Assembly (NCBI GenBank): GCA_016932575.1
Contig: JAFGCO010000056.1
Location: 150,985-214,984, forward strand
Direction of reading: 5' to 3'
From: a bacterium
GTDB taxonomy: Bacteria > Zhuqueibacterota > QNDG01 > JAFGCO01
Length of the DNA: 64,000 nucleotides
The notes under the pieces were generated by a model that saw only the letters and a program-made list of their open reading frames with translations, did no database searches and was not told where the DNA came from. The position numbers and the translations under genes are program-made. This document shows, one piece after another, positions 16,634 through 25,731 of this stretch. How positions within the stretch are numbered: position 1 is the first letter of the stretch; every line of letters starts with the position of its first letter.

Positions 16634-17710
16634 TCACAAATACACCTGTTCCTCATCCTCACCTGTCAGCACCCGGTACACCCCCTCAGCAAGCGCTTCC
16701 ATTTCAGCTTCACCAGGGAATATGAGAACCGGCCCAATCCAGGATACATACCCTTTGATTGTTTGAATACACACTTTCGAAAGTGCAACACCGCCTGTAA
16801 TAACAATGGCGTCTACCTTTCCATTCAAAACTGCAGCCATTGCGCCGATATTTTTAGCAATTTGATAATTCATGGCATGAAGAACAAGTTCGGCTTCTGT
16901 GTCTCCCTGTTTAATTCGAGAAGTAATTTCCTGAAGATCATTGGTTCCCAGATATGCCGTTAGTCCGCCGGATCCAACGAGCTTGCGTCGTAATTCTTCC
17001 TCCTTATATCGACCGGAATAGCACAAAGCAATTAAATCTCCGGCAGGGACACTGCCTGCCCTTTCAGGAGAAAACGGTCCCTCACCGTCAAGAGCGTTAT
17101 TCACATCAATAACCCGACCCTTGACATGCACACCAATCGAAATACCACCTCCCAAATGGACAACAATAAATCGGCAGTCCTCATAGGTTTTGCCAAGTTT
17201 TAAAGCGGCCCGCCGGGCAATGGCCTTTTGATTCAACGCATGAAAAATACTTTTTCGCTGTATTATCGGATGACCTGAGTATCTGGCTTCAGGTACCATT
17301 TCATCCACAACCACCGGATCAACAATATATGCAGGACAATTCGCTTTCTTTGCAACCTGATCCGCCAAAATTGCTCCCAGATTGGATGCATGCTCGCCGT
17401 ATTTCGCGTTTTTTAAATCATGAATCATAGATGCATTGACCCGATACGTCCCACTGGAAATGGGCTTCAACAATCCACCGCGTCCGACAACAGCGTTGAT
17501 ATTCTGTATTTGGATTTTATTGCTTTGACAAAATTGTTCGATGATGAAATATCGAAAAGATTGCTGCTCCATGACGGACCGGTAAGTTCTGAGAGTATCG
17601 GCGTCATGGTGGATGGTTTCTGTACTGAATTCTTTCAGGTTATAGCACAGGGCCAGTTTCGTGGACGTGGAACCCGGGTTGATCACGAGAATCAACATTT
17701 TATCCGCCAT
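16634..17710 (-). CDS. buk: Butyrate kinase (copy 2)
   Basis: 358 residues of the acetate/butyrate kinase (ASKHA) family. It transfers phosphate from acyl-phosphate to ADP, yielding ATP and a free acid. The ATG at 17710 gives MADKMLILVINPGSTSTK with the family's N-terminal NPGSTSTK phosphate motif; a frame to 17782 adds 24 residues inside the neighbouring gene. Other marks are VVGRGGLLKPISSGTY, YIVDPVVVDE, FIVVHLGGGISIGVH and AIVITGGVALS. It overlaps the stop of the upstream kinase gene by 11 nt, so the paralogues are adjacent and coupled. Confidence 0.93.
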   Translation of the reverse strand: MADKMLILVINPGSTSTKLALCYNLKEFSTETIHHDADTLRTYRSVMEQQSFRYFIIEQFCQSNKIQIQNINAVVGRGGLLKPISSGTYRVNASMIHDLKNAKYGEHASNLGAILADQVAKKANCPAYIVDPVVVDEMVPEARYSGHPIIQRKSIFHALNQKAIARRAALKLGKTYEDCRFIVVHLGGGISIGVHVKGRVIDVNNALDGEGPFSPERAGSVPAGDLIALCYSGRYKEEELRRKLVGSGGLTAYLGTNDLQEITSRIKQGDTEAELVLHAMNYQIAKNIGAMAAVLNGKVDAIVITGGVALSKVCIQTIKGYVSWIGPVLIFPGEAEMEALAEGVYRVLTGEDEEQVYL

Positions 17711-18791
17711 AAGGGTATTCCTTTTCGGATTCTTCTCCTTGCAGGACACGAAGGACACCCCCGGCCAACGCTTCCATCTCAAATTCTCCGGGCAGCCGAT
17801 GTACCGGAGCGATAAAACAAATCCGGTCCTGAAGCCAGGACATCAATCGGTCATCGTGGCATATGCCCCCGGTTAGAATAATGGCATCCACATTGCCCGA
17901 CAGAACAGCAGCCATAGCACCAATTTCTTTTGCAATTTGATAAATCATGGCTTCGAGTACGATTCTGGCCTCATGATTTCCTTCATCAATCCACTGCCAG
18001 ACTTCTTGAACGTCATTGGTACCGAGATATGCGTACAGACCGCCTTGTCCGACAATACGCCTTTTTATTTCAGGATAATCATGCTTACCCGAATAGCAAA
18101 GTTTTGCAAGGCTGCTTGCAGGCAGTGTTCCGCATCGCTCTGGAGAAAATGGTCCCTCTTCATTCGCATTATTCACATCGACCATACGTCCTGACTTTAT
18201 GGCACAAATTGAAATTCCACCACCCAAATGGGCCACAATAAAACTGGATTCACTGATAGAATTTCCCAATTCAGCGGCGACCTTCCTTGCAGCAGACTTA
18301 ATATTTAATGCATGCAACAAACTGATGCGATCGAGTTCCGGCATTCCTGAATACCTGGCCAGAGGTTCGAATTCATCCACGCACACAGGATCCACAAAAA
18401 ATGCTGAAACTCCGGCCTTCCGGGCAAAATCATATGCCAGGACCACGCCTATATTCGAGATATGGTCCGCCTGAACCCGGCCTTCCATAACATCCCGGAT
18501 CAGGAACTCATTAACGCGATATGTACCACTTTCCATGGGGCGAAACGTACCACCGCGGCCAACGACAGCTGCCAATTTAGACAAATCTGACTCTTTACGA
18601 TCCAATAGTGTTTGTATATCATCACATCGAAGGCGGATTTGATCCAACGAAGAAGAAAATGTCCTGAAGTCTTCCGGAGAGTAAGAAATGGTTTCCTTCC
18701 ATAATGGGTGTTCATCCAAAAACCAGGCGACCTTGGTTGTAGTGGAACCCGGATTAATTACCAGAATATGTTTTTGATCAGAATGGCTCAT
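17700..18791 (-). CDS. buk: Butyrate kinase (copy 1)
   Basis: 363 residues. The N-terminal VINPGSTTTKVAWF, VVGRGGTFRPMESGTY, FFVDPVCVDEFEP, FIVAHLGGGISICAI and AIILTGGICHD motifs are those of butyrate/branched-chain fatty acid kinases. The start codon overlaps the iorB stop by 4 nt (ATGA). This and the following gene are tandem paralogues with roughly similar length and clear divergence. Together with two Ptb genes they give two possible Ptb-Buk pairs, perhaps one for branched-chain and one for aryl-acyl substrates. That assignment is inference. Confidence 0.93.
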   Translation of the reverse strand: MSHSDQKHILVINPGSTTTKVAWFLDEHPLWKETISYSPEDFRTFSSSLDQIRLRCDDIQTLLDRKESDLSKLAAVVGRGGTFRPMESGTYRVNEFLIRDVMEGRVQADHISNIGVVLAYDFARKAGVSAFFVDPVCVDEFEPLARYSGMPELDRISLLHALNIKSAARKVAAELGNSISESSFIVAHLGGGISICAIKSGRMVDVNNANEEGPFSPERCGTLPASSLAKLCYSGKHDYPEIKRRIVGQGGLYAYLGTNDVQEVWQWIDEGNHEARIVLEAMIYQIAKEIGAMAAVLSGNVDAIILTGGICHDDRLMSWLQDRICFIAPVHRLPGEFEMEALAGGVLRVLQGEESEKEYPYGG

Positions 18792-19369
18792 AATTGCAGT
18801 GATCGTCCGGTATGAAAGGCTTTCAGGTTCACGGATTCAGTCCCTTTAGGTACACGCTCCCGAATGGCTTGTTCCCAATTTTCCTTTTTTAATTCAACGA
18901 ATCTGGACACAACGCCCAAAAGCAGAATATTTGCAGTTCGTACATTGCCCAATGCCTGGGCCATCTCTGTGGCTGAAACGGCCAGCACATGCTCATGACG
19001 TTTACGTACATCCTCGACAGGATTTTCCGGATAATTCATTTCTTTCAGAAAAGCGACTGGCGGGACCAATTTTCTTATATTAATAACGGCCCATCCATCG
19101 GTTTTCACATAATGAATCCAGCGTTTTGCTTCAGCCTGCTCAAAAGAAAGCATTAAATCCGCTTCACCCGCAGCAATGAGCGGCGAATATACTTTTTTCC
19201 CAAAACGCACATGGCTTGACACCACACCTCCCCGTTGAGCCATGCCATGTACCTCACTTTTCTTCACATCCAGTCCACTTAAAAATGCCACATCGCATAA
19301 AAGTTCACTGGCCAGCAGCACTCCCTGCCCTCCCACACCGACAATAAGAACATTGGTAAGCTGATTCAT
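18788..19369 (-). CDS. iorB: Indolepyruvate ferredoxin oxidoreductase, beta subunit
   Basis: 193 residues from the ATG at 19369, which has an AGGA site; a frame to 19420 adds 17 unsupported residues. This is a gamma-type 2-oxoacid oxidoreductase domain: VLIVGVGGQGVLLASELL at the start, VKKSEVHGMAQRGGVVSSHVRFG (ends VKKSEVHGMAQRG and VVSSHVRFG), and NILLLGV near the C-terminus. It pairs with IorA for oxidative decarboxylation of aryl pyruvates (from Trp, Phe, Tyr) to aryl-acetyl-CoA with ferredoxin as acceptor. It lies 181 nt after iorA and overlaps the first butyrate kinase gene by 4 nt. Confidence 0.92.
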   Translation of the reverse strand: MNQLTNVLIVGVGGQGVLLASELLCDVAFLSGLDVKKSEVHGMAQRGGVVSSHVRFGKKVYSPLIAAGEADLMLSFEQAEAKRWIHYVKTDGWAVINIRKLVPPVAFLKEMNYPENPVEDVRKRHEHVLAVSATEMAQALGNVRTANILLLGVVSRFVELKKENWEQAIRERVPKGTESVNLKAFHTGRSLQL

Positions 19370-19550
19370 ATTATCCTGCAAATCATCATATAAATGCACT
19401 GAATATCTCTCATATTTCAATCTCAGGTTTTTATAATCTTATATGGAGATTCCGGACGAATGATAATCTTAAATATTTTCATTCAATACAGCGAATAAAT
19501 AAGGGAATCATGCTCAAGGCCTTTATTTTTTAAAAAAGTGCCCAAATATC

Positions 19551-21341
19551 TCAACGATTCTCAATCCTTTGAATTGCCCCCACAGGACACACCTGCGCGC
19601 ACACGGAACACCCCGTACATAATGCAGTATCGATTTGTGATTTCGTTTTATTTTTCTCAGTCAGCCGGTCGGATTCGCTTATTGCCGGACAGCTCACCCT
19701 CAGACATGCATGACAACCAATGCAAAGATCATGATTCACCCGAAATGGAATTTCACAAACCTGTTTTCGATTTTCCGGCGGGTACAGCGCGCAGGGTCGA
19801 TTTGTGATCACAACTGACAATTCATCCAATGAGATTTCTTCTTTTAGCACAGATTCTGTCTGTTTGAGATCATATGGATCGATGACTTTAATTCTTTCCG
19901 CACCCAGTGCCTTGCAAATCTTGGCCAAATCAACCTTCCGGGTTTCAGAACCGTTAAGCTGCTTTCCTGTCCCCGGATGATACTGTCCTCCGGTCATCGC
20001 TGTGATGCGGTTATCCATGATAATAATGGTAATGGCGGAACGGTTGTTAACTGCATTTAAAAGTCCTGTCATACCTGAATGAATAAATGTGGAATCACCT
20101 ATCGTTGCCACAATTCCTTTTCCGATTTTCCTGGCTTTGGTCATACCTGCAGCCACACCAATGGAGGCGCCCATCTCCACACAGGTATCTCCTGCATTTA
20201 AAGGAGGCAGTACGCCCAATGTATAACATCCGATATCCGTACAAATCACGGTTTTCAGTTTTGATAGAACATAATACACACCCCGGTGAGGACATCCGGG
20301 ACAAAACACCGGCGGTCTGGGTATCACTGGTTCGGCTTTTACTACAGTCTTTTGTTTTGAAATCACTTCTGCCCGGATTAAACCCTCCATGACCACATCC
20401 GGAGACATTTCTCCAAGATTTGTCCAGTATTTCTTTCCTTCACATTCAATTCCAGCCGCTTTCACCTGTTCTTCAATGAATGGTTCCAGTTCCTCAATAA
20501 CAAAAAGCCTTTCCACTTGTTCGAAAAATTTCCGTATTTTATTGAATGGAAGCGGATATGTCATACCCAGTTTCAAAATCGAGGTCCCTGGCACGATTTC
20601 TTTTACATATTGGTAAGTCACCCCATGTGTTATAATACCAATTTTAGGATCTCCCGGTTCAATACGATTTAAACTCGTGTTTTCTGCGAAACGGCGTATC
20701 TTATCCAGCCGTTCTGTGGACCATTGGTGACGAACACGGGCATGGGCCGGCAGAACCACAAATTTCTTAGGATCTCTTTGAAATCCAATGACAGGATATT
20801 CTTTCCGCTCCTGACAGTTGACAATACCTTTGGAATGACAAACACGCGTGGTCATACGATAAAGCACAGGCACATCATATTCAACACTGATCTTCAAAGC
20901 ATCCGCAATAAAATCTTTGGCTTCCTGGCTATCTGCGGGTTCCAGACAGGGATACCCGGCGAATTTGGCATAGGTTCTGTTATCCTGCTCATTTTGGGAG
21001 GAATGCATTCCAGGATCGTCAGCACTCACCACCACGAGACCTCCCGGTGCCCCCACAAGACTGACAGACATAAATGGATCCGCTGCTACATTCAATCCGA
21101 CATGTTTCATGGCAACCAGAGCCCGGGCACCTTCAAAAGTGGCACCCATGGCCACTTCAAATGCCACTTTTTCATTCGGGCTCCATTCACTGTAAATTTC
21201 TGAATATTGAGAAATATTTTCAAGGATTTCAGTACTTGGTGTGCCGGGATATGCGGTTGCAACATGTAATCCAGCTTCATAGCAGCCTCTGGCAACCGCC
21301 TCATTCCCGGATAGGATGCGTTTCATGAACTGAGCAGCCAT
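19551..21341 (-). CDS. iorA: Indolepyruvate ferredoxin oxidoreductase, alpha subunit
   Basis: 596 residues. The start ATG at 21341 overlaps the hydrolase stop by one base (TGATG). Domains in order: pyrimidine-binding part (SGNEAVARGCYEAG, AYPGTPSTEI), thiamine-diphosphate domain (CPGCPHRGVYYVL, then GDSTFIHSG with downstream NNRSA), and a C-terminal ferredoxin domain with CIGCHACLRVSCP and CTGCSVCAQVCP. The first cluster motif is CxxCxxCx4CP rather than the standard CxxCxxCxxxCP, as is usual in IorA. It oxidises aromatic 2-oxoacids, making acyl-CoA, CO2 and reduced ferredoxin. The cofactor link to thiE in the same locus is notable. Confidence 0.94.
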   Translation of the reverse strand: MAAQFMKRILSGNEAVARGCYEAGLHVATAYPGTPSTEILENISQYSEIYSEWSPNEKVAFEVAMGATFEGARALVAMKHVGLNVAADPFMSVSLVGAPGGLVVVSADDPGMHSSQNEQDNRTYAKFAGYPCLEPADSQEAKDFIADALKISVEYDVPVLYRMTTRVCHSKGIVNCQERKEYPVIGFQRDPKKFVVLPAHARVRHQWSTERLDKIRRFAENTSLNRIEPGDPKIGIITHGVTYQYVKEIVPGTSILKLGMTYPLPFNKIRKFFEQVERLFVIEELEPFIEEQVKAAGIECEGKKYWTNLGEMSPDVVMEGLIRAEVISKQKTVVKAEPVIPRPPVFCPGCPHRGVYYVLSKLKTVICTDIGCYTLGVLPPLNAGDTCVEMGASIGVAAGMTKARKIGKGIVATIGDSTFIHSGMTGLLNAVNNRSAITIIIMDNRITAMTGGQYHPGTGKQLNGSETRKVDLAKICKALGAERIKVIDPYDLKQTESVLKEEISLDELSVVITNRPCALYPPENRKQVCEIPFRVNHDLCIGCHACLRVSCPAISESDRLTEKNKTKSQIDTALCTGCSVCAQVCPVGAIQRIENR

Positions 21342-22120
21342 CAAATGAATTGTTCTATTTTTACAAAATATTCTTCCGGATTTTCAATAATTCCCAGATG
21401 TCCCGTCTTTTCGACAAATTGTAAATCGACAGTCTGAAGCCTGCCTTGAAGATCGTGCAATGTTGCATGAGACACGACTCTGTCCTCATGGCTGCCAATT
21501 AATAGCACGGGTTTCTGAATCCGATGGTAGTTCTTTTTTTCAGTGACTGATGCTTTTCCCAGGGAGGCTATTGTATTGGCGGCCTGCTTTGCCCAGGCTG
21601 AATTCTTTTGAACAACTTGTATTGGAAAATAAGCTCCGGATCGAAGCGACTGGTTGTATACCAGATGCTTTATAAATTTTTGAAATCCGGCTTTGGTTTC
21701 CAAATGTCTGGATAAAAGGGAAGTAAAAAGTGTGCCGATACACGGTAATTTCAGAATGGGATTCACCGTATTGATTCCCGCCGGATTGGCAAGAATAAGT
21801 TTTCGGATATGCATGTGATGCTGTGTGGCATATCTTAAAGCAACACGAGCGCCCAGAGACACGCCTACCAGCACAAATGAATCAAGAAATTTATTCTGCA
21901 GCAGTCTAGCAAGGAAATCGACAAACTGTTCCGGCTTCCTGGGTAAATCCGGATAAACAGGTCCAAAACCGGGCAGTGTAATACTGTATATACGGAATTG
22001 CCGCGAAAGTTGCAACACCAGAGGATTCTGTTCAAACTGATCAGGAATCAAAGGATGCACAATGACAACAGCATCTCCTTCACCAGACATGCGACAATGT
22101 GCATCGTAGATATTCAACAT
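21341..22120 (-). CDS. Alpha/beta hydrolase
   Basis: 259 residues from the ATG at 22120, which has GGGAG 6 nt upstream; a frame to 22165 adds 15 residues without support. The alpha/beta-hydrolase fold is seen in VVIVHPLIPD (oxyanion strand), the nucleophile elbow VLVGVSLGARVAL (GxSxG with Ser), LILANPAGI, and a late PVLLIGSHEDRVVSH (acid Asp) with GHLGIIENPEE (His). It lies between the Por beta subunit and iorA and overlaps iorA by one base, so it belongs to the operon. A thioesterase releasing acyl groups from CoA is a reasonable guess, but the sequence shows only the fold. Confidence 0.85.
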   Translation of the reverse strand: MLNIYDAHCRMSGEGDAVVIVHPLIPDQFEQNPLVLQLSRQFRIYSITLPGFGPVYPDLPRKPEQFVDFLARLLQNKFLDSFVLVGVSLGARVALRYATQHHMHIRKLILANPAGINTVNPILKLPCIGTLFTSLLSRHLETKAGFQKFIKHLVYNQSLRSGAYFPIQVVQKNSAWAKQAANTIASLGKASVTEKKNYHRIQKPVLLIGSHEDRVVSHATLHDLQGRLQTVDLQFVEKTGHLGIIENPEEYFVKIEQFI

Positions 22121-22194
22121 GAAATCTCCCGGTTGCCTGGATGATTCGAACAGCAGGCCGGTCAATCAGCAAAAGTTAAATCTGTTCTGCATAT

Positions 22195-23103
22195 TTAGGA
22201 TCCGAAAGCCTGCTCCAGTTTAATCAGCCGTTCCCAATTTGCATCCACCTGTTGTTGTATATACTGTATGGCCTCGGATGAAAGATGCCTGAACCGGCCC
22301 TGCATTTTTAAATACATATCCACAGATTTTGGCTTGGGAACTTTTTTATTGATCGTATAAACTCCGCGTTCAACTTCATAAATCGGAAATATCCGTGTTT
22401 CTGTGGCGAGACGGGCAATCTTCACCGTAATGCCGGGAGGATGCTTCCATCCGGTTGGACAAGGTGCATATAAATGAATAAACTTGCAGCCTTCGATATT
22501 TTTTGCCTTTTGAAGTTTTTTTATGAAATCTTCCGGATAGGCGATATTGGCTGTGGCCCCATATGGAATGTGATGCGCCACCATAATTTCCATGATATTT
22601 TTCTTGGGAGCCTTTTTAAAATGTTTTACTGGTGTGGTTGTGGTCCATGCACCATACGGAGTGGCTGATGAACGCTGAATACCCGTATTCATGTAGGCTT
22701 CGTTGTCATAAACCACATAGATAATATTATCACCCCGTTCTGCTGCACCGGATAAGGCCTGGAATCCTATATCAAATGTACCCCCGTCACCAGCCCAGGC
22801 CAAAGCAGTAATGCCTTTCTTTTTCAGGGCCTTGATTGCGTATGAGATACCTCCAGCCGTACTTGCCGCTGTTTCAAAAGCACAATGATAAATCGGTACA
22901 CCTGCCGCAGAATAAGGAAAAGGCCCATCGATCACAGACCAGCAACATGCTGGGATAGCTGTGATGGTATCAGGCCCCAATGCCTTTAATGCATATCGCA
23001 TGGCCAAAGCGGCACCACATCCCTGGCAGGCCAGATGTCCGGGAGACAAAATCTCTTGTTCGGGGATCGTTAAACGGATTTTCCTTTTATTCGATTCAGT
23101 CAT
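22195..23103 (-). CDS. porB: 2-oxoacid (pyruvate or 2-oxoisovalerate) ferredoxin oxidoreductase, beta subunit
   Basis: 302 residues, the thiamine-diphosphate-binding subunit. Visible: HLACQGCGAALAMRYALKAL with the CxxC cluster ligands, AWAGDGGTFDIGFQALSGA (the GDG start of the TPP motif), YVVYDNEAYMNTG (the closing Asn), TPYGAWTTTTPVKHFKK (ends TPYGAW and VKHFKK), and HLYAPCPTGWK. It works with PorA, PorD and PorG to make acyl-CoA, CO2 and reduced ferredoxin. Its start overlaps the porA stop by 8 nt. Pyruvate and branched-chain 2-oxoacid enzymes are hard to tell apart; the Ptb/Buk genes make a 2-oxoisovalerate enzyme (Vor) at least as likely. Confidence 0.92.
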   Translation of the reverse strand: MTESNKRKIRLTIPEQEILSPGHLACQGCGAALAMRYALKALGPDTITAIPACCWSVIDGPFPYSAAGVPIYHCAFETAASTAGGISYAIKALKKKGITALAWAGDGGTFDIGFQALSGAAERGDNIIYVVYDNEAYMNTGIQRSSATPYGAWTTTTPVKHFKKAPKKNIMEIMVAHHIPYGATANIAYPEDFIKKLQKAKNIEGCKFIHLYAPCPTGWKHPPGITVKIARLATETRIFPIYEVERGVYTINKKVPKPKSVDMYLKMQGRFRHLSSEAIQYIQQQVDANWERLIKLEQAFGS

Positions 23104-24247
23104 CTTTAATTCCTATCCAGATCAACTCTTCGGGTTTCCTGCTCTGCATATGCTTGACAATATTTTCAATATCATGCAGAGAAACATCCCGTCCGCCAAG
23201 ACCAGCGACAAACCCATACAGCGGAAGAGATGTTCCTGACATGCAGGCCTGAATTTCAGTAAAAAATGGACCGGCATGACCATATGACACAGCCCGATCG
23301 ATTACTCCAACTTTATTGGCAGTTTTTAATACAGCCTCTATATCCTCGCTCGGGAAGGGACGAAAATAACGGATTTTCAATGATCCCACAGAAATTCCCT
23401 GATCTCGCATCACATCCACGGCTTCTTTGGCTGTTCCTGCGATCGTACCGTAATTCACCAAAATAATTTCTGCATCATCGCATCGATAGGGTTCAACAAG
23501 ATCATATTGACGATCAAACAGTTCACCAAATTTTTTACCAACATCCCTGATAACCGATTTTGCCCGAATCATCGCCTGTTGTATTTTATAAGAAAATTCA
23601 TAATAGTATTCCGGTGAAGTTAATGCGCCAAATGACCGGGGATCCTTGACATCTAAATGAACAGCAGGTTGATAACAGGGTAAAAACTGATCGATCACCT
23701 TTTCTGTATATAAATCCACGACTTGTGAAGTGTGCGAAAGAAAAAAGGCGTCAAGATTGATCAGCGTCGGCAGTAAAACATCCCGATGTTCACCGATTTT
23801 ATAAGACATAATAATACTATCGAAAACTTCCTGATTATTTTCACAGTACATTTGCATCCATCCAGTATCACGCTGTGATACAGAATCCGTCACATCAGCC
23901 CAAATTGACCACCCCGGTGCCATAGCCCGATTGACATTGGCGATGACTATCGGAAGCCGGCCTCTCGCAGTCCAATGAAGCAATTCATGCATTAATGCCA
24001 ACCCCTGAGCAGATGTGGCAGTAAATGTTCTGGCACCCAATGCCTGGGCACCAATGCAGGATGCCAGAGCCGAATGTTCTGATTCCACCTTGATAAATTC
24101 AGCATCCAGCTTTCCATCTGCCACAATTTCAGAGAGAATTTCCACAATTGTGGTTTGGGGAGTGATCGGATAAGCTGAGATCACATTCACTTTAGCAGCA
24201 ACAGCCCCATAAGCAGCAGTAAAATTTCCGGTAAGCACTTTCTTCAT
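23096..24247 (-). CDS. porA: 2-oxoacid ferredoxin oxidoreductase, alpha subunit
   Basis: 383 residues. Alpha-subunit marks are MKKVLTGNFTAAYGAVAAKV, the AYPITPQTTIVEIL core, FIKVESEHSALASCIGAQALGAR (ends FIKVESEHSA and GAQALGAR), TATSAQGLALM, and a C-terminal LRIRYFRPFPSEDI-like segment (here LKIRYFRPFP). It holds the pyrimidine-binding and CoA-side domains. It lies 3 nt after porD and overlaps porB by 8 nt. The order gamma-delta-alpha-beta is the archaeal/Thermotoga-type four-gene arrangement, not the single large PFOR of clostridia. Confidence 0.93.
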   Translation of the reverse strand: MKKVLTGNFTAAYGAVAAKVNVISAYPITPQTTIVEILSEIVADGKLDAEFIKVESEHSALASCIGAQALGARTFTATSAQGLALMHELLHWTARGRLPIVIANVNRAMAPGWSIWADVTDSVSQRDTGWMQMYCENNQEVFDSIIMSYKIGEHRDVLLPTLINLDAFFLSHTSQVVDLYTEKVIDQFLPCYQPAVHLDVKDPRSFGALTSPEYYYEFSYKIQQAMIRAKSVIRDVGKKFGELFDRQYDLVEPYRCDDAEIILVNYGTIAGTAKEAVDVMRDQGISVGSLKIRYFRPFPSEDIEAVLKTANKVGVIDRAVSYGHAGPFFTEIQACMSGTSLPLYGFVAGLGGRDVSLHDIENIVKHMQSRKPEELIWIGIKDD

Positions 24248-24250
24248 AAC

Positions 24251-24550
24251 CTATTTGCCTTCTGTTTCAGAAGTTATTGCATCAAATGGACATTCTTCGA
24301 TGCATATCCCGCACCCTTTACAAAAATCATAATCGATGGTTGGAGGATCGGTCGGGTAAATGGCTGGTTCCGGGCAATATTTCCAGCAAATCATGCATCG
24401 TGTACATTTTGCCGGATCCAATATCGGTCTGATACTCCGCCAGGAGGCAGTTTTATTGATATGCATGCTGCCCATCGAAACAGGCATATCAGGCATCTCT
24501 TTTTCAGATCGAAAATCCACGGATTGATATTTTGGCTTCTTGTTGGACAT
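24251..24550 (-). CDS. porD: 2-oxoacid ferredoxin oxidoreductase, delta (ferredoxin-like) subunit
   Basis: 99 residues from the ATG at 24550; the longer frame to 24613 overlaps porG and lacks a good ribosome site. Two [4Fe-4S] motifs are complete: CTRCMICWKYCP and CKGCGICIEECP, followed by FDAI, as in 2x[4Fe-4S] ferredoxins. It passes electrons from the TPP subunit to external ferredoxin. It starts 7 nt after porG ends and stops 3 nt before porA. Confidence 0.94.
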   Translation of the reverse strand: MSNKKPKYQSVDFRSEKEMPDMPVSMGSMHINKTASWRSIRPILDPAKCTRCMICWKYCPEPAIYPTDPPTIDYDFCKGCGICIEECPFDAITSETEGK

Positions 24551-24557
24551 ATGTATC

Positions 24558-25115
24558 TCACTTCCCCTGAAGAGAATCATAGGCTTTCTGAGCAGCTTCC
24601 TCGTTTTGCTCACATTTTACTGGAATTTTATCATGAATGGCCTTACGAATAGAATCAATCTTCACCAGTCCCGTTGCTTTGGCCACAGCACCCAATATCG
24701 TGGTATTGACAATCGGACTCTGCTTAGAACCCAGCCCATATTCTAAAGCAATTGTATTACAATCGACAGTATAAACATGCGGATTATCGGTATCAGGAAA
24801 TGAAAAATATTCCGGCTCCCGAGTTGTATTGATGATAATCTTTCCGCCGGGCTTGAGTCCCTGGGTTAAAGGAACTGCCTGAATAAGTGTTGGATCTAAA
24901 ATCACCAAAATATCCGGATCATATATATAGGAATGAATTCGAATCTCTACGTCACTGATGCGTGTAAATGATGTTACAGGCGCTCCTCGACGTTCCACAC
25001 CAAAAAAGGGGAACGATTGCACCTTCTTCCCCTCATAAAATGCAGCAATTGCCAGAATATCTGAACCCTTAACAGCGCCTTGTCCTCCACGGCCATGAAA
25101 CCGGATTTCAATCAT
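24558..25115 (-). CDS. porG: 2-oxoacid ferredoxin oxidoreductase, gamma subunit
   Basis: 185 residues from the ATG at 25115, preceded by a good GGAGG site; the open frame to 25160 adds 15 residues. Typical gamma-subunit sequence: [20 protein letters not shown], then [19 protein letters not shown] (ends [12 protein letters not shown] and TSFTRI), and [15 protein letters not shown]. It is the first gene of the long minus-strand locus running to about 14 kb, so the operon promoter should lie in the 600-nt gap upstream. Confidence 0.94.
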
Positions 25116-25731
25116 ATATGCCTCCGGGTGAGCAATAATCATTAAAATTTCAAAAATCAATTACTTGTAAAATATAAAAAGATGAGTAAGAATGCGCAAG
25201 GAATTTCTTGATAATAATTATACAGGATTCATTCATGAAGCTGAATATTCACTGTTCAATATTCTTTTCCGCAAAATGGCAGCTCTCCCCTTGACCGAAG
25301 ACCTCAGACCGCAGACCATAAAAATTTGCAATTTGCATCTGATACTGAGTACTGCACTCCCTGCATGATGTGTCATACCGCCTGCCCTCCTAAAGGCATA
25401 TCCTATCTCTCCTTTTGGAAGAGATCCATGTACAATTCGAATGGTAAACACATGTGGCGGGGAGTGTTGCCAAGCTTTTTGCGCGGACAGGAGGCTTCAG
25501 GCAATCTTTTCAAGGATAAACCAATCCTTGATTCGCAACACAAAGTTAACGACTTTATGAGCATGAAAAAATCAAAAGTTACTTAAGGCACTTTTCTTCT
25601 GAAAGCCTGTACGCAAAGTGAAACTGACCGTGGATAGTTTTACCCGGATTTTTAAGCAACAATTTATCAGATATCAGTGTCGCACAATTCAGCACAGAAT
25701 CCATTTAGCTTATGAATTGATAAAACACCGC
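25116..25731. other. Long intergenic region with inverted repeats, no convincing gene
   Basis: About 615 nt between porG and proA, both minus strand. It should contain the promoter of the oxidoreductase locus and the end of the proBA transcript. Structured sequence is present: CAAGGAT/ATCCTTG around a 6-nt loop (near 25511-25530), enclosed by GTGTTGC (25464-25470) and GCAACAC (25535-25541). Two overlapping short frames (25233-25451 minus and 25326-25586 plus) have no family features. A small RNA or decayed sequence would fit, but nothing more can be shown. Confidence 0.4.

Noticed and set aside
25464..25541. Integron attC-like site from GTGTTGC/GCAACAC arms
   Set aside because: Core sites do not fit the GTTRRRY consensus, and no integrase or cassette array is present.
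25326..25586. Frame with CTPCMMCHTACPP resembling a ferredoxin cluster motif
   Set aside because: Only part of a cluster motif, no second motif, no ribosome site, and it lies in an intergenic region with inverted repeats. Chance is more likely.
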